A stretch of DNA of 44,975 nt from Chara braunii (Eukaryota > Streptophyta > Charophyceae > Charales > Characeae), in contig BFEA01000270.1 of assembly GCA_003427395.1 (NCBI GenBank), forward strand, positions 1,364,341 through 1,409,315. Reading direction: 5' to 3'. Position numbers and translations under genes: made by a program. The notes below the pieces were generated by a model that worked only from the letters and a program-made list of their open reading frames with translations, made no database searches and was not told where the DNA came from. Numbering within the stretch: the first letter of the stretch is position 1; the number at the start of each line of letters is the position of its first letter. Below, in pieces: positions 10,716 through 22,299 of this stretch.

Positions 10716-11334
10716 TTTTTCTTGCTTCGTCTATCTTTTTAGCCTCTTTCTATAGTCTACGTTGCTCGTTCTCCGGGAGTCTCATCGAGCAAGCGGCCGT
10801 TCTCTGATCACTTCCGTTCCTCGGGAGAGGAAACGTTGTTTTGGCGAGGAGGAGAGGCGAAGTAGAGATGCATAGCCGACAATGCCATGGTTCCACCTTA
10901 CCGGTGTATGCGATGACTACGCGGCGTTCCATAATTGCCGCCATTTTCTCCCCTCTACGCACTGAAACGATGGCTGATCTAACAGATCAGCTTTCTGTAA
11001 TGAGACCTTGCCCGCCAGGATAGCTAGGACGAGATCAATATCACGATCGTTTGTCGATAGGCTGATCAATTGAAGAAACAACAAAAAAGCGCCTTAGACG
11101 CCCGCGCCACCTGCTGCGCGCGATCGACCGAAAGTTGCCAAAGGTGACATTCACTCGAACGGGTTACGAATCGGGACGATCGACACCGAGTCGAGACTGT
11201 AACGCAGTTTCAAACCCGATCTCCAAGATCTCTTCACAATCGATCTGATAGCGATCCGCATGTCACGGCTTCCCAGCCTTCAGGTGTCCGAAATGGGCTT
11301 TGAGTCTTCGGCGACTACCTACATTCCCGCACGA
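10715..11334. other. No gene recognised
   Basis: Moderate-GC DNA with CGATCGA- and GATCGTTTG-like motifs. No open frame shows a recognisable domain, and no repeat ends are clear. Confidence 0.5.
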
Positions 11335-11408
11335 GTCCTCTCGGACAACAGTTAAAATTGGAGCAATACATGCAGAGACGATTAGCAGACGATTAGCATG
11401 GCCTCTGT
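11335..11408 (+). pseudogene. U6 snRNA fragment D with internal duplication
   Basis: The 5' half of U6 can be followed: GTCCTCTCGGACAAC, GTTAAAATTGGAGCAATAC, GCAGAGACGATTAGCA, then GACGATTAGCATGGCCTCTG. The GACGATTAGCA segment is present twice in tandem, and the 3' half is missing after CCTCTG. This is a broken copy. Confidence 0.75.
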
Positions 11409-11714
11409 CGTATAGCGGGAGGGCCATATTTATTGGGAAATGTGGTCGACTTTTACCGTGGTGTAGTTGGAGTCCAGCGGTGCAAGGGAAGTGTGCAGTC
11501 CTTGTCATGAGACCGACCAGTCAGCATAGGGTCCGACCCCACTGCGGTGCCGATGGAAAAGACGTGTGGCCACGAAAAGCGGGCAAGTCATTTTGGAAAG
11601 TCGGAAAGTACTTTTTCCGGGACCCCATCGCAAAGGACCAAATGCGCTTGGAAACCCCTGTGGAAATCAATTGAGCCAATCCTTGCATGTTTCCGTTGGC
11701 ACTCGTTTGTTTTG

Positions 11715-11745
<31 letters not shown>

Positions 11746-11746
11746 T
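11409..11746. other. Unassigned repeat-rich DNA before the gap
   Basis: Contains TTTTCCGGGACCCCAT at 11614-11629, whose inverted form TGTGGGGTCCCGG recurs after the gap near 11976. It also holds the sequence GGAAATCAATTGAGCCAA at 11662-11679, repeated directly after the gap. It ends in poly-T against the Ns. Confidence 0.5.
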
Positions 11747-11845
11747 NNNNNNNNNNNNNNNNNNNNNNNNNNNNNNNNNNNNNNNNNNNNNNNNNNNNNN
11801 NNNNNNNNNNNNNNNNNNNNNNNNNNNNNNNNNNNNNNNNNNNNN
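11747..11845. other. Assembly gap (99 N)
   Basis: Undetermined bases flanked by poly-T on the left. The 18-mer GGAAATCAATTGAGCCAA stands 67 bp before the gap and again immediately after it (11846-11863), so the gap may hide or result from a collapsed repeat. Confidence 0.99.
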
Positions 11846-12139
11846 GGAAATCAATTGAGCCAACCTCAGCTTTCGGCACAAATTTGCGGCGTCATTTCCT
11901 CCGCTCGCTGTTTTCCAGACCGCGGACCATGTGGAAACGTCCACAGGCGATCTTCCAGGCCACGAAATGCGGGCTGTGGGGTCCCGGACAACGGTTTTTG
12001 GAAGACATTCCGGCCTTTCCATAAACTTTTCCGTGAGGTGTGGGGTCCTGCAAACACTTCCGCCGCAAAGTTTTTCCTTTCCGGATTCCTATGGGGTCCG
12101 GGCCATAGTCGCAGAGCTTGGTAGGCGGAGGACTGGCGG

Positions 12140-12490
12140 TAGGCGTCAATGAGGGGGAGGATTGGACTGGCCGTACGTTGTCGTGCGCGTCAGGGGACCC
12201 TCACGGTTGTGTCATGCAGGAGTGCGAAGTCGCGAGGTGGCCAGCTGAGATGCCACTACAGCCGTGTGTGACAGCTATACCTCTCATAGCTCCCTGCGAC
12301 AAGACAGGGTTCAGCAAGGCACAAGGAACCTCTACCCAAGGGGGTATCACCACCCGTAGATAAGTGTATCTCTGGTGAGCTACCGGTCGAGGGTGTTTTC
12401 TCATTTCACTTTAGCATAGGTATACGTGCGGTAAACGCCTTAGGACTGACCCCTGCAAATGTCGGGCATTGGGGTGCTGATCTCGTGACC
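12140..12490 (-). repeat. Interspersed 'repeat R', copy 1 (inverted)
   Basis: The reverse complement matches 35585-35915 and 41575-41965. Shared phrases, in order, are CCC-ATGCCCGACA, GTCAGT-CT-AGGCGTTTACC, CGTAT-CCTATGCTA, GGTAGCTCA, CTAC-GGTGGTGA, CCCCTTGGGTAGAGG, CGCAGGGAG, TGAGAGGTATA and TGACA-AACCGTGAGG. A TAGCTCA block resembles a polymerase III A-box, but no correctly spaced B-box is evident. The peptide YLRVV is shared in the same frame between copies, so a decayed coding segment is also possible. Family unknown. Confidence 0.75.
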
Positions 12491-13727
12491 GATTTAATTA
12501 CTACAAGTCAAACTTTTTGACAAACCATCGCTCTTCGTATAATAGGGTTTGTCCCATAACCTTTTTCAATGATAACTGTAAACAATTAGCTTATAAAACT
12601 GGAGTCGCGTCTAAGTTTCTTTAAAACTTTCTACTATAATGTGTGAACTTGTCTTTCTCACACTACCTGCATTCGGGGACGCCATTCCATGTAAGTCTCA
12701 TCGTCAGCCCTTACGAAACTGGGTTTATTTTGAAGGTGCATAACAAATATCTCAAGGAACTTCCATAACGACATCGGATAACTGCACTAGCAATTGGGCA
12801 CCCTCTCACTTCACAGACGGAAGGCTAGAGAGGGTCTCACTTTAGTGACAGGGGTCACTTCGTGTGGGCGACAGTGGATAATAACCCTATCATGGACTTA
12901 AGGTTCAACCATAAATTTAAAGAGTAAATGACTCATAACCCAATTTTTGATTGACCACGACTTCATACGTATATATTGTGTCAGGATAGTATGGGTGATG
13001 CAGTCTCACTTTCGCAAATGCGATTTCTAATGAAGAACTTAAACACAAATACTTCAATGGACAACACATTTCACACGCACGACGCAATCCTACACACATG
13101 AAAAACACATCCAAATATGCAAAATGCGCTAACGGAGTCAAACTTCATTCACAAGATGACACATCCATTATCTACCTTCAAACGTTTTTGGTATGTGACC
13201 CTGACTCTGACTCATCAACCTAACTCCCTCACTCAAAGGATCTTTCAACTTATTTTAGACCATTCAAGCATGAATTCAGAGGGATTCAATGCTTACAAAG
13301 TTTGTCTTGGGTTATATGTCTTAAGCCATGAGTCACAGTCGAATCAGTATAACCTACTTATTATCGAAAGATAATAGAAAATGCGTCACCGTTTTTTTTG
13401 TAGATCACTTTTTTCAATGCACATGTACACACATATGCTCACTCAATTTCAACAACTCATTTCATCTCAACCTTTTTTTTTCTCACTGATCTAGGTTACT
13501 AAGTCTATCTGCATCACATTTTCAATCCTACTCTAAATATACTTAAAGCCTAGACTAAAGACATATTTTTAAAAATATTATCACTTATTCTCAAAGAACT
13601 TTCTATTTCCTTAAGTTTGTCTATCCCGAGGGAAAGTATCATTCCCCTTAACCGAAATGTCAAAACTTGTGATTATGTCTGATATAATCAAACACATCAC
13701 ACGCTTGAACTGTAATTGTTGTGATCA
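12491..13727. other. AT-rich, no gene recognised
   Basis: The only structure I can point to is a perfect 8-bp hairpin, ACCCTCTC (12800-12807) with GAGAGGGT (12828-12835), which resembles the stem-loop units of the arrays further right. The remaining frames are short and lack recognisable domains. Confidence 0.5.
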
Positions 13728-13836
13728 TGTCAAGTATTCGATGTTTTTTCTATATAAATGACATTTTTTTTTTTTTTTTCCTTCTATTTTTATTCTCTTG
13801 TCGAGTACTCGATGTTTTTTTTCTATATAAATGGTT
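13728..13836 (+). repeat. Two 38-bp direct repeats with TATA-like sequence
   Basis: TGTC-AGTA-TCGATG followed by a T-run and CTATATAAATG occurs at about 13728-13765 and 13799-13836, a 71-bp period. The second copy contains the palindrome TCGAGTACTCGA. CTATATAAAT resembles a plant TATA box, but no gene start is visible downstream. Confidence 0.65.
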
Positions 13837-16640
13837 CCTCTGTGATTGCGATTAAGTTCTTCATTGGGATCGGAACTGGTCTGGACAATCAATCTCGCTT
13901 TTGTCAACATCCTCTACATCAAACGTAGAATAATAATAACTTTGTTCTAGCAAAAACTTCATTCATATTGAGCATTCGGTGTTGGGATTAAGGTGCCTCG
14001 TCGGAACATTATGAGTGAAAAAGGGAGAGAGAGAGAGAGAGGGAGGGGTAAATAAACAAAGCGATCTCTACGTATGCTACGGCTCGTCCGCTTCGAACAT
14101 TTCGTTTGCCACGTCTGTCGAGGTTGTGTGAACCAGGTGGAAGGGCAAACTAGGTATATAGGAGCAGTGGAGCAATCGGGAGGTTGAGTGACGGCCCTGG
14201 TATGAGTTGCAGTACTCAGTTTTTGGATGTTATGCGCTGTTTGTTAACTGTTGTTGCTGAACCACGTGGTAAGTGAGTTTTTCAATACTATTGGCGCTAG
14301 GTTGTGCAATTGTTGCTTAAAAGAGTTAACTATTGCCTCCTTTAGCCACCATTGTCGAGATATCGGACCGTTGTTGCTCTGAGTCACTACTGGATTTGTT
14401 GCGGTAGCGTCGAGATGCTATAGTACACCACAACTGCTATGTTTGACAAATCAGTGTTGCTTCTTTTCAAACTTGATAATACTTCCGCTCAAACGTTTTT
14501 TTGTTGTTAACTTTCAGTTACTGCAGCTGCAATTGACCTTTCGACTGATGGTCTAATAATTGTTGGGTTTTGGAACTGCAACTCCGATTGTTCATCTTCA
14601 AGTGGCGGCAAGTGTGCGCGTCGTCAAGACAATGGGCAGTATCGGACGCTAGATCTGTAGACTCCCCGTCTCCATCAAGTTCATCAGCGTGGTCGTGGTT
14701 GTGGTGTCCTTGTTACATGCATGGTCGACACTTGCATGTACCTTAGTTGTTGTTACTAAACGTCAATGAGTATCTTTATTACTTGCAAATAGGATAGGGT
14801 AGGCATGTGCAGTTTGTTGTTTGATAGGTTGATGCAGCGGTCTATGTTGGGATGAGGAGGTTGCTCTCATTTTTAAATTGGTTGTAGCCTCATGAAGGGC
14901 AGACTTTGTAGCGTCGTGGAAAATGATCCGAGTTTGTGTGTGTAAGGAGGGGTGTGGGTCACATGGAAAGGTAAAGTTGACCACATTATTGCGTGTTGTT
15001 GTTGAATTTGTGTGGTCGGAAATATGAAAATAATTGGATTGAGTCATGACGGTTGCTTGTGTTATGAGAGTGTTAATGGACAAGTCATATCAAGGAGTGT
15101 GAGAGTGATTACCTGATGTCACATAACCCCTTTCTGTCTCTATAATTTACCCACTTCCTTTATGCGACTATGGTAGTCGAGAACACGATATAAGATTGTT
15201 TCAGTACTGGACTGATTGTGACCCAGACCTATTATGGAGGTTTTGCGTCCCTGTGTTTTATATGAGTACTTGAAAAGGGATAAGAGAGAGGGGGATGGGG
15301 CATCTGCAAAACCTAATTGTTTATATTTCGGTGGTTGCACAAGAGTGTCCGCGATAAAAGGTCGAGACAGTTGTTCGTGAAGCACTGAAAGTTTCTCACC
15401 GCCTTGCAACTCTCGCAAATATTGCGCATCAGAAAGTCTGCGACCACCCTCACGATCACCTAACGTCGAGGGGTTGATCTCTCGGAGCGCCTATTAGTCG
15501 ACACTCGAGTGTCATGTGCCATCTCGATATCCTAGAGGGGCCGCACGGTTAGAGGCGCCACCACAACAACTGATCAAGCGAATGCGCATGACTAAACGTT
15601 ACGAGTTCATCCACTCGTTCACATTTTTTTATGCATTCTTGTGTGAACCCCACTTTGTCACCCACTCATGATAAGAGTTATGAGTCTGAATATCCACTAT
15701 GGGACACGTTATACGTACGAAACCTAAGGTCACAATATTTCGATTGTGTATCATGTGGTTGAACCGGGCGTTATAGTCAACCGACGAATAAACTACACGT
15801 GAGAGACCTGCGCACTACGGAGCGGTTCGCATTCGGGTTCGATACGACCACTAACCTGGTTGTTATTTTTTATAGTTGGACAGTTGAATCCGCAAGTGTC
15901 AGGTCAAACCCCTTGACTAACCCACTAGAGAGCTCCCGAAAAATGAGTTCACTCTTGGGGTGAGGATGACCTAGTTGCTACCACTGTCATGGTGGTTGAA
16001 CGACTTGCCTTTTACCCGTTCAAAGCCATAAGGGGAAACTTCCCTGATGGCATCTTATATTCGATACTCATATATCGTACGTAACCTTTTGACCCCACGA
16101 AGGGTTGCATAACGTAAAGAGTGGTCCTGACGATGAATTGTGTAACCATACATAACTAATTTCGATGACCTCCGCTTGTACAAATGTCGTGTTATATGAT
16201 TTCGTATCGGCCATAGTTCATTGTCCGCGCATGGTGTAAGTTAACAGTCTGGGAAGTTAAAAGGAAAACTAGGCGCGAGTTGTGCTTGAGTGTAAGATTA
16301 TTCAGAACGAGCATCGCATATAATAGTCGTCCTACTGTCTTATATTTAGTAAATTTATGGTAACTTCGGTGAGGCCCCAAAATTTTGAAAAATAAAAATA
16401 TATATATATTTAAAAACAATATGTTATTCAAGATTGTAATGCGACGAATTTTTGGCTGAGGGTCACTTCATAATTCCTTATAAAGTCATAAATGAAATAT
16501 AAAAATAAAAAATCAAGTGGAAATATACCATTGGAAGTCAAAACCTCATTCAACCCTCTTTAACACCTATGTATACCCACTTCCTCACCTTTTAAAACCC
16601 ATGTATACTACCTCTTCAAGACACTCTGCAATCAGGGGTG
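13837..16640. other. Long unassigned region with scattered palindromes
   Basis: No protein domain, RNA gene or transposon end is recognised in about 2.8 kb. Visible structures are a (GA)n tract near 14025-14045, a perfect 14-bp palindrome GACACTCGAGTGTC at 15500-15513, ACCAC/GTGGT near 15982, and nested GCCAT-AGGG/CCCT-ATGGC near 16026-16054. A (TA)n tract lies near 16400. These resemble isolated units of the hairpin arrays, but no period was found. Confidence 0.45.
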
Positions 16641-16659
16641 TTTTTCGTACATTGTAACA

Positions 16660-16795
16660 TAGGGGTTGCGAGGGGTCGAACGCCTTAATTGGGCCCGCGT
16701 GTGAATCAACGCTCTCGGGGCTGATGTCCCAAACGAGATTCAACGCTGGCCGACTAGGACGGTCCCTCTAACCACGCGACACACCTCACCAAAAT
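16660..16795 (-). repeat. Possible decayed tRNA-derived sequence
   Basis: On the minus strand GTGTCGCGTGGTTAGAGGG resembles a tRNA A-box region, and GCGTTGAATCTC about 30 nt on resembles a B-box. A second B-box-like GCGTTCGACCCC follows. There is no cloverleaf, no A-tail and no target duplication that I can confirm. Confidence 0.3.
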
Positions 16796-17494
16796 AAAAC
16801 AAAGTTTTACACGTAAATCACGCCTAGTCCCTTTTTCTGGTCGACCTATAACCTTTTAATGATAATATACCTGAATGACACTCGCAAGACTTTGAAAAAA
16901 ATTCGCCACGACGTAGGCTTTGTTATATCGACTAGTCATGCATGATTACACAAGCAGTCGCAAGAATGACATACTATATAATACTCATAATCATGTGACC
17001 GAGTGGTAGGCGGATCTTGACCCTTTGTAACAGATAAACATTTCCGACCCAGGGAATATGGCTCAATCATCTGAGGCCTCAAAACAAGTCAAGGTGTTCG
17101 ACTTTGATAGTCCCCGTGCACCTTAACGTTAAACTATAAAAATTCTAAAAAGCAAAAGGTTAAAAAATATCTTCCTTTATCTCAGTACACATCTTTTCGA
17201 TCATTACACACGGTTATGGTAGATGGTACTGATACACAATATGTATATATACAATAGGGTTATACGACACGAGATGGTCACCCTCACAATCAACAAGGTG
17301 ACTTCCTTCAAAATATACGTATTAACTTCAATCAGAAAACATACTTGCAATCGTATCAAAAGACTTCAACTCACAAAATATACTTGCAATCGCATCAAAG
17401 ATTTCACATTGACAAAACACGCAATATACTGGGTCAACTTCAACCACTTTCTCCACTCACACCCCTTGGCTTATCCAGACAAGCTCCAAACTTT
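16796..17494. other. AT-rich, no gene recognised
   Basis: A locally repeated phrase, ATACTTGCAATCG-ATCAAA (near 17341 and 17382), suggests a 40-bp tandem duplication. Nothing else can be supported. Confidence 0.5.
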
Positions 17495-17502
17495 GTCAAA
17501 CC

Positions 17503-17663
17503 CTGTGAAACATCGTGTTCGGGTTCGTTCGGGACCGAACGCGAACGAGTGCCAAAACTCTCCGAACGCACGAACATAAAAATATTTATTAAAGAAAAAC
17601 AAAGATGCTAATACAAACAACTTTTTCCCGAGAGGTATGCTCAAATTCATAACCCAACTCGAG

Positions 17664-17706
<43 letters not shown>

Positions 17707-17806
17707 AAATATGTTCGGTCGAACACGTTCGGGAGGTGCTCGGCCAAACACCCGAACATGTTCGGACGTTCGGAAAAACTCCTAACATGTTCGGTGTGCT
17801 ACACAG
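17503..17806. mobile_element. hAT-like non-autonomous element 1 (304 bp)
   Basis: It is flanked by a perfect 8-bp direct repeat, GTCAAACC, at 17495-17502 and 17807-17814, the target-duplication length of hAT transposons. The ends are short imperfect inverted repeats: CTGTGAAACAT at the left, and CTGTGTAGCACA when the right end is read inward. Subterminal regions are dense in GTTCGG/CCGAAC words on both sides, as in many hAT elements. The interior is AT-rich with a (TA)n run near 17663-17702. No transposase. Confidence 0.8.
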
Positions 17807-18129
17807 GTCAAACCTTTCAAAAATCACGAAGTCTTTTTTAAATGATCATTTAATAAAAGTGCATGTAAAAACCCTAAGAAACATTTCAACCCACAGGGGC
17901 TAAGGCCTTAGGTTGAGTAGCATGCATGAGTTTAAATTGAGCCGAAAACCAACATGTTATCAAAAGATAACAAAAGATGATCAACGTTGGATGAACCTGA
18001 AACTAGTTAGATCTTGAATCAAAATGGTCGAAAAAACACTTGTAACACAACACAGGTCAATTCCAAAAACTAAAATATAAGTGTATAGAGAATAAACCCC
18101 CATATCATCTCTCACTCAATTTTTTCAAA

Positions 18130-18900
18130 GACTAAATTTAAATGCACCTTCAAGTAAATGCTAAGAGAATAAAAAAATTTCGACAGTATCTCGCTTATTC
18201 AGGGTGAATTTTCAAAAGTCTTTCTATCAAAATATAATCTAACTCTTCAAAACTAAGAAAATTTCGGCAACACGCCCTTTAAAGAAAGTGTTTTTTCAAA
18301 ATTTATACTTGGCTGAATATAAAATTTGAAAGTAATCCTAAACTTTACGAGTCAAATTTTATCTAACTCTCTGATTTAATAAAAAAATGGGCAGCATCTC
18401 CTTTAGAGAACTAGGCTTCCAAATTTTATATTAAGTCAGATATGAACTTAACATAAAACTCGAATTCTGCCAAGACAAAATTTAACTAACTCTTTAGACT
18501 TGTAAAAATTTCAGCAGCACTCCCCTATAAAAAAATAATTTTTTAAAATTTGTATAAATATGAATACGAAATATAAAAATAACTCCGACTTTACAAACTC
18601 AAATTTTATCTAAGTTTTTGATTTGGTAAACAATTGGCAACACTTCCTCTAAAAAACAAGACAAAAGTGTCTTCCCATGATTTTTTCGATTTTTACTAAG
18701 CCAGATATAAAATTCAGACAAAGGTTGAATTTTGTAAAAATAAAATTTGACTAATTCCTTGGATTTGTAGAAATTTGACCATCTCTTTCCTTAGTAAAAG
18801 TGTCTTCCCATAATTTATACAAAGCCAAGTAAAAAAAAAAAACTTAGCTTAGAAAATACAGAAAAAATACAACTAACTCCTATAGCTCCAGTACATGACG
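18130..18900. repeat. AT-rich tandem array, about 120-bp units
   Basis: A phrase of the type TTTCGGCAACAC-CCC or TTGGCAACACTTCC recurs near 18181, 18265, 18390, 18512, 18630 and 18779. Each is preceded by TCTAACTC and ATTT-TAA and followed by AAGTGT-TTTCAAAATTTATA and AAATTTTATCTAA. The period is roughly 85-150 bp, most often near 120. It leads into array D/E and may belong to the same larger repeat. Confidence 0.75.
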
Positions 18901-19039
18901 AGCATATAAAAAAACTACTTGAAAAAAATAATACTCAGATTAAGCATACCATAATGAGTAAGTACACTCACAAAAAATCCCAAGTTATTTATGTTATTCA
19001 AGTAGTTGATTGAACCCTCAAGTGATTATCCTTTTACCC

Positions 19040-20605
19040 AGGCTTACACGAGGCACTAAGTTAGGCGATTCATCTTTAAAACAATGTCCAACCTCTTGCG
19101 TTAGTTCTACACGAACATGTTGTACAACTAATTTTCTCTTCTTTGGGGATGTGACTAGACCATTCGGCTTAGAAACAACTGCATAGTCACCATAAAGTGT
19201 TTAAATATCCAAAGTTTAGTAAGTATCTAACTTGCCTTCAAAATATGGGCAGGAGACTAAGTTATTCAACGTAAAAATAATGCTCAGCGGTCCTAGTTTA
19301 CTTTCAATTATATCATTAGTTTTATCTCTCTTCTTAGTGATAAGACTTACGCTGAACCATTCGGCTTGGAAACAATGTCTAATTGTCTGTTCACATGCAA
19401 ATATAGATAAATTACTTTCAATCATGGTTACCAGGCTAAACGTTCGGGGGCCCCCAGGTTGACCCCAGAACGTTCGAGCGTTCGAGGTCCCGTTCGGGGT
19501 TCGAAGCTGAAGGGGTTTGGCCCCCGCAAAAAAATATTTTGGGGTGTAAAAAATATTTATTTTAGATGATTTTTTTTTTGAGTCTTGTATGACATGCGCT
19601 ATATGCATATAAATTTCAAGGCATTTTGTCAAACCTAAAAAAACAAAAAATTTCCAAAGATAGCGGTGTCAAAACGTGTTCGACCACTTTTTTTTTCCCT
19701 TCAATTTTTACTTTTTTTTTAATTTTATTTTAGTACCTCAAATATTTTATTATTTTTTGAAACATTTTTTATGAGCTTTATATTATGTGAAATACAAATC
19801 TATAAATTTCATGGACTTTTAGCTATCTAAAAAAATAATGAAAAATCGCCAAAGATGGTGGTATCGAAAACGTGCTCGCCCACTCACTAAGTTTAATTCT
19901 CATTTCATTTTTTTGTATTTTATTTTTATTTCAAATTTGGTAAGGAATTATGATGTCACGTTGAGGCAACTGTTGTTTGTTTTATTGTTCTGCATAACGT
20001 ATATGATTTTTCAAAATTTTATTTATTTTTATTTATTGATATTGTTTTTTAGGTTCGCGTTCATCCCGAACGGTCGAACGCATCCCCAAGAGGGACCAGA
20101 CCTTTGACAGGTTCGTGTTTGGGAGTTCAACCGAGCCCGAACGCCGACAACCCTACTTCCAATTATTTTTGCTTAGTCTGTGGATTCAAGCTAAGTCATT
20201 CATCTTAGAAACAATGCTTAACTTTTCACAAAAAAAATTATTCCTCAAAATAAAACAAGTAGTCGGATCTGACCATACCCAACTCTTAAACCCTTTCAAC
20301 AAGCAAAGCACCACAAAAACAACAACCAGACCTGACCAAAGCCACAGTGTTTGGTTGGGGTAAGGAATAGAACGACATAGCATAGTCAGCTAGAACAAAT
20401 GAAGCTACATTGTCTGACTGCACGGATGACAATTTACAGGGCTATTGTAATCATACCTTACCGAAGCCACATTGTCTGATTGCTAAGAAGACAAAATAAT
20501 ACAACAACCAAGCCTGACCGAAGCCACATTGCTTGGCTGCAAAGAAGATAAATCAACAAACATTTACATCAACTAGACCTGATAAAAGTCACATTGTCTA
20601 GTTGT
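19040..20605. repeat. Hairpin array D/E
   Basis: Units are stem-loops with constant loop words and variable complementary stems. On the right the loop is CTGACCRAAGCCACATT: AACCAGAC (20324-20331) with GTTTGGTT (20349-20356), AGTCAG (20384-20389) with CTGACT (20414-20419), CCAAGC (20508-20513) with GCTTGG (20531-20536), and AACTAGAC (20571-20578) with GTCTAGTT (20596-20603). On the left the loop is CCATTCGGCTTAGAAACAA or similar: GTGACTA (19151-19157) with TAGTCAC (19184-19190), and CAAGCTAAG paired with CTTAG and GCTT near 20187-20218. A hAT-like element at 19423-20155 splits the array. Confidence 0.8.
19423..20155. mobile_element. hAT-like non-autonomous element 2 (733 bp)
   Basis: Flanks are CTTTCAAT (19415-19422) and CTTCCAAT (20156-20163), an 8-bp target duplication with one change. 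The related sequence TTACTTTCAATTAT near 19300 gives an uninterrupted version of the site. The ends are imperfectly inverted: CATGGTTACCAGGC at the left, TAGGGTTGTCGGC when the right end is read inward. Subterminal GTTCG/CGAAC words are dense, as in element 1. The interior contains two diverged copies of a roughly 195-bp segment (CAAAGAT-G-GGT-TC-AAACGTG at 19655 and 19850). Confidence 0.78.
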
Positions 20606-20878
20606 AAAGAAAACAAAATTAAACAAAGGAGACTCAATCAACGAAAACAAAATTACCTTCCTCCCACCTTCCCCTAGTTTATCCCTTAGTCCGATTTCAG
20701 TCAAAATAAAAATGAAATTGAAATTCACGCATGCATTCCTTTAATTAATCTGATTAAGTTATGAAAACAAAAAAAATCATAAGGGAACGCATGCATACTT
20801 CTCAGACAAACTATAAAATATGTAATCAAATAGGAGTATAATGGGTTCAGACAGGGCAAAAAAAAGTTATACCCGAAG
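20606..20878. other. Spacer between array D/E and its leader
   Basis: AT-rich DNA with no gene. ATTAATCTGATTAA and GCATGCAT-type words are present. Confidence 0.5.
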
Positions 20879-20977
20879 ATTCTCTGCCTCCAGAACCTCG
20901 CCTGGATTTCGGTAGAGCTCCCTCAATCGGTGGGTAGACTCCCTACGAAGTCTTGGTGAGGTTCTATGGGTTGCAAT
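20879..20977 (-). repeat. Leader hairpin element L3
   Basis: Read on the minus strand: ATTGCAACCCATAG, a CAAGACTTCG phrase, CCGATTGAGGGAGCTCTACC, then GGAGGCAGAGAA. The outer stem is CTCTACC/GGCAGAG with one mismatch. It matches L1 (21860-21956) over the whole length and L2 (31935-31986) over the hairpin. In this orientation array D/E lies downstream. Confidence 0.7.
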
Positions 20978-21859
20978 TTCGCATGCCGCCTTCCTCTTCA
21001 AACACAAACTAGACTTAGATTAAGAAGGGTAGAAGAAGAGGTTTTCAATGCTCGAGATACGAGAAGGGGTCAACTCAACTCACACAAGAGGGCCTTGTTA
21101 TATTGATGCATCTAAGGGCCCCCCAATCGCGGCCAAAACGCAATAGGTAGATTAGATCGTAGCCAATGGGCTGTGTTACTGTAGTTTGATAACCTTCCAA
21201 GTCGCAGGAGTGTTCCCTTGTGCAAGCCTGATCACCCCTGCAAGCCGTAATGTCACCTCCTATGACTAAACTGTAGTCACGCAACCTAGAAAGACTGCAT
21301 TTGAATAAGGAACATCCCTGTGTTCTTGTCCAAGATGCCAATAAAAACATAGCAAGCGTACTACCAGTGCACTGCATACTCAACAAGGGCACTGTGAATG
21401 CACAATGCACATAACAATCCGAGGTACACATTATCCCCAACTAATATCGAAGAGGAACGGAATGTGGGGTGAGTCAATTGTTGCGACTTCAACCACACAT
21501 TGATGTTACTCGAGAGGAATTGAGAATATTGCGGCGTTCGTAATCTGTCAACTTTGGGTTGGATGATCTACTGCTGCTTCATACTATTTGTTGTGAGTGA
21601 AATTTTTGTGTTTTCGACGGTTGGTCCACTCATGTTGTTACTGTTGTAATTCTGAAATTATCGCGGCATATGTGACCTGTTCACTTCAAGATTTGTGATT
21701 GGTTGCCATTGCGGGGCCCTTGGGGCATTGAAGGTCCCAAGACCTTCTCCATTATAATCTGAACGAATCTCTTTTATTGCATGAGAGACTAAATCTATTT
21801 TTTATGCCCTTCTTATTATCAATCTGGTATTTGGTTCGGGAGATAAAATAAGCAGGTGG
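20978..21859. other. No gene recognised between divergent leaders
   Basis: About 0.9 kb lies between the two oppositely oriented leader elements. It has short frames only, with no domain seen. A bidirectional promoter could sit here, but no promoter element is evident. Confidence 0.45.
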
Positions 21860-21956
21860 GATTGCAACCCACAATACTACGTCAAGGCCCTTGAGGGTTC
21901 AACCACTGATTGTGGGAGCTCTGCCATAACCCAATTGGGGTCTTGGAGGTAGGGAA
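21860..21956 (+). repeat. Leader hairpin element L1
   Basis: ATTGCAACCCACAATAC, GTCAAGGCCCTTGAGGG, CCACTGATTGTGGGAGCTCTGCC and GGAGGTAGGGAATC follow the same order as L3. The inner stem is ACCC/GGGT here, where L2 has GTTC/GAAC, so pairing is kept with different bases. Array A begins about 350 bp downstream. Confidence 0.7.
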
Positions 21957-22299
21957 TCTGAGGTGGGTTGAAATCTCACTTGTGTAACTCCATACTCCCT
22001 AACTATACTACGTTCTAGTTTGACTTTGAAAATGACTGTAATACTTATTCTATTAATTTATTTTATGACTTAATTTGAATTAATTGAATTAAGTATGTGA
22101 GCAAATCCGGATACTTGTCTGAAAGCAGAGAGAATGAAAGGGGGAGGGGTTGATAAAAAGAGAAAACATAGGTTGATATTGCTTGTGTTGACTGGATCAA
22201 TGGAAAGTTGGGTTGCTGCTAGGCGTAATTTATAAGTTAAGTGATCTAGTGATATATTTTCTTTCTGACTTACAAGATTGTCTGCTTGATTTCGTAAAT

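Noticed and set aside
11547-12124. Open frames running through the run of N
   Set aside because: The apparent continuity comes from translating undetermined bases.
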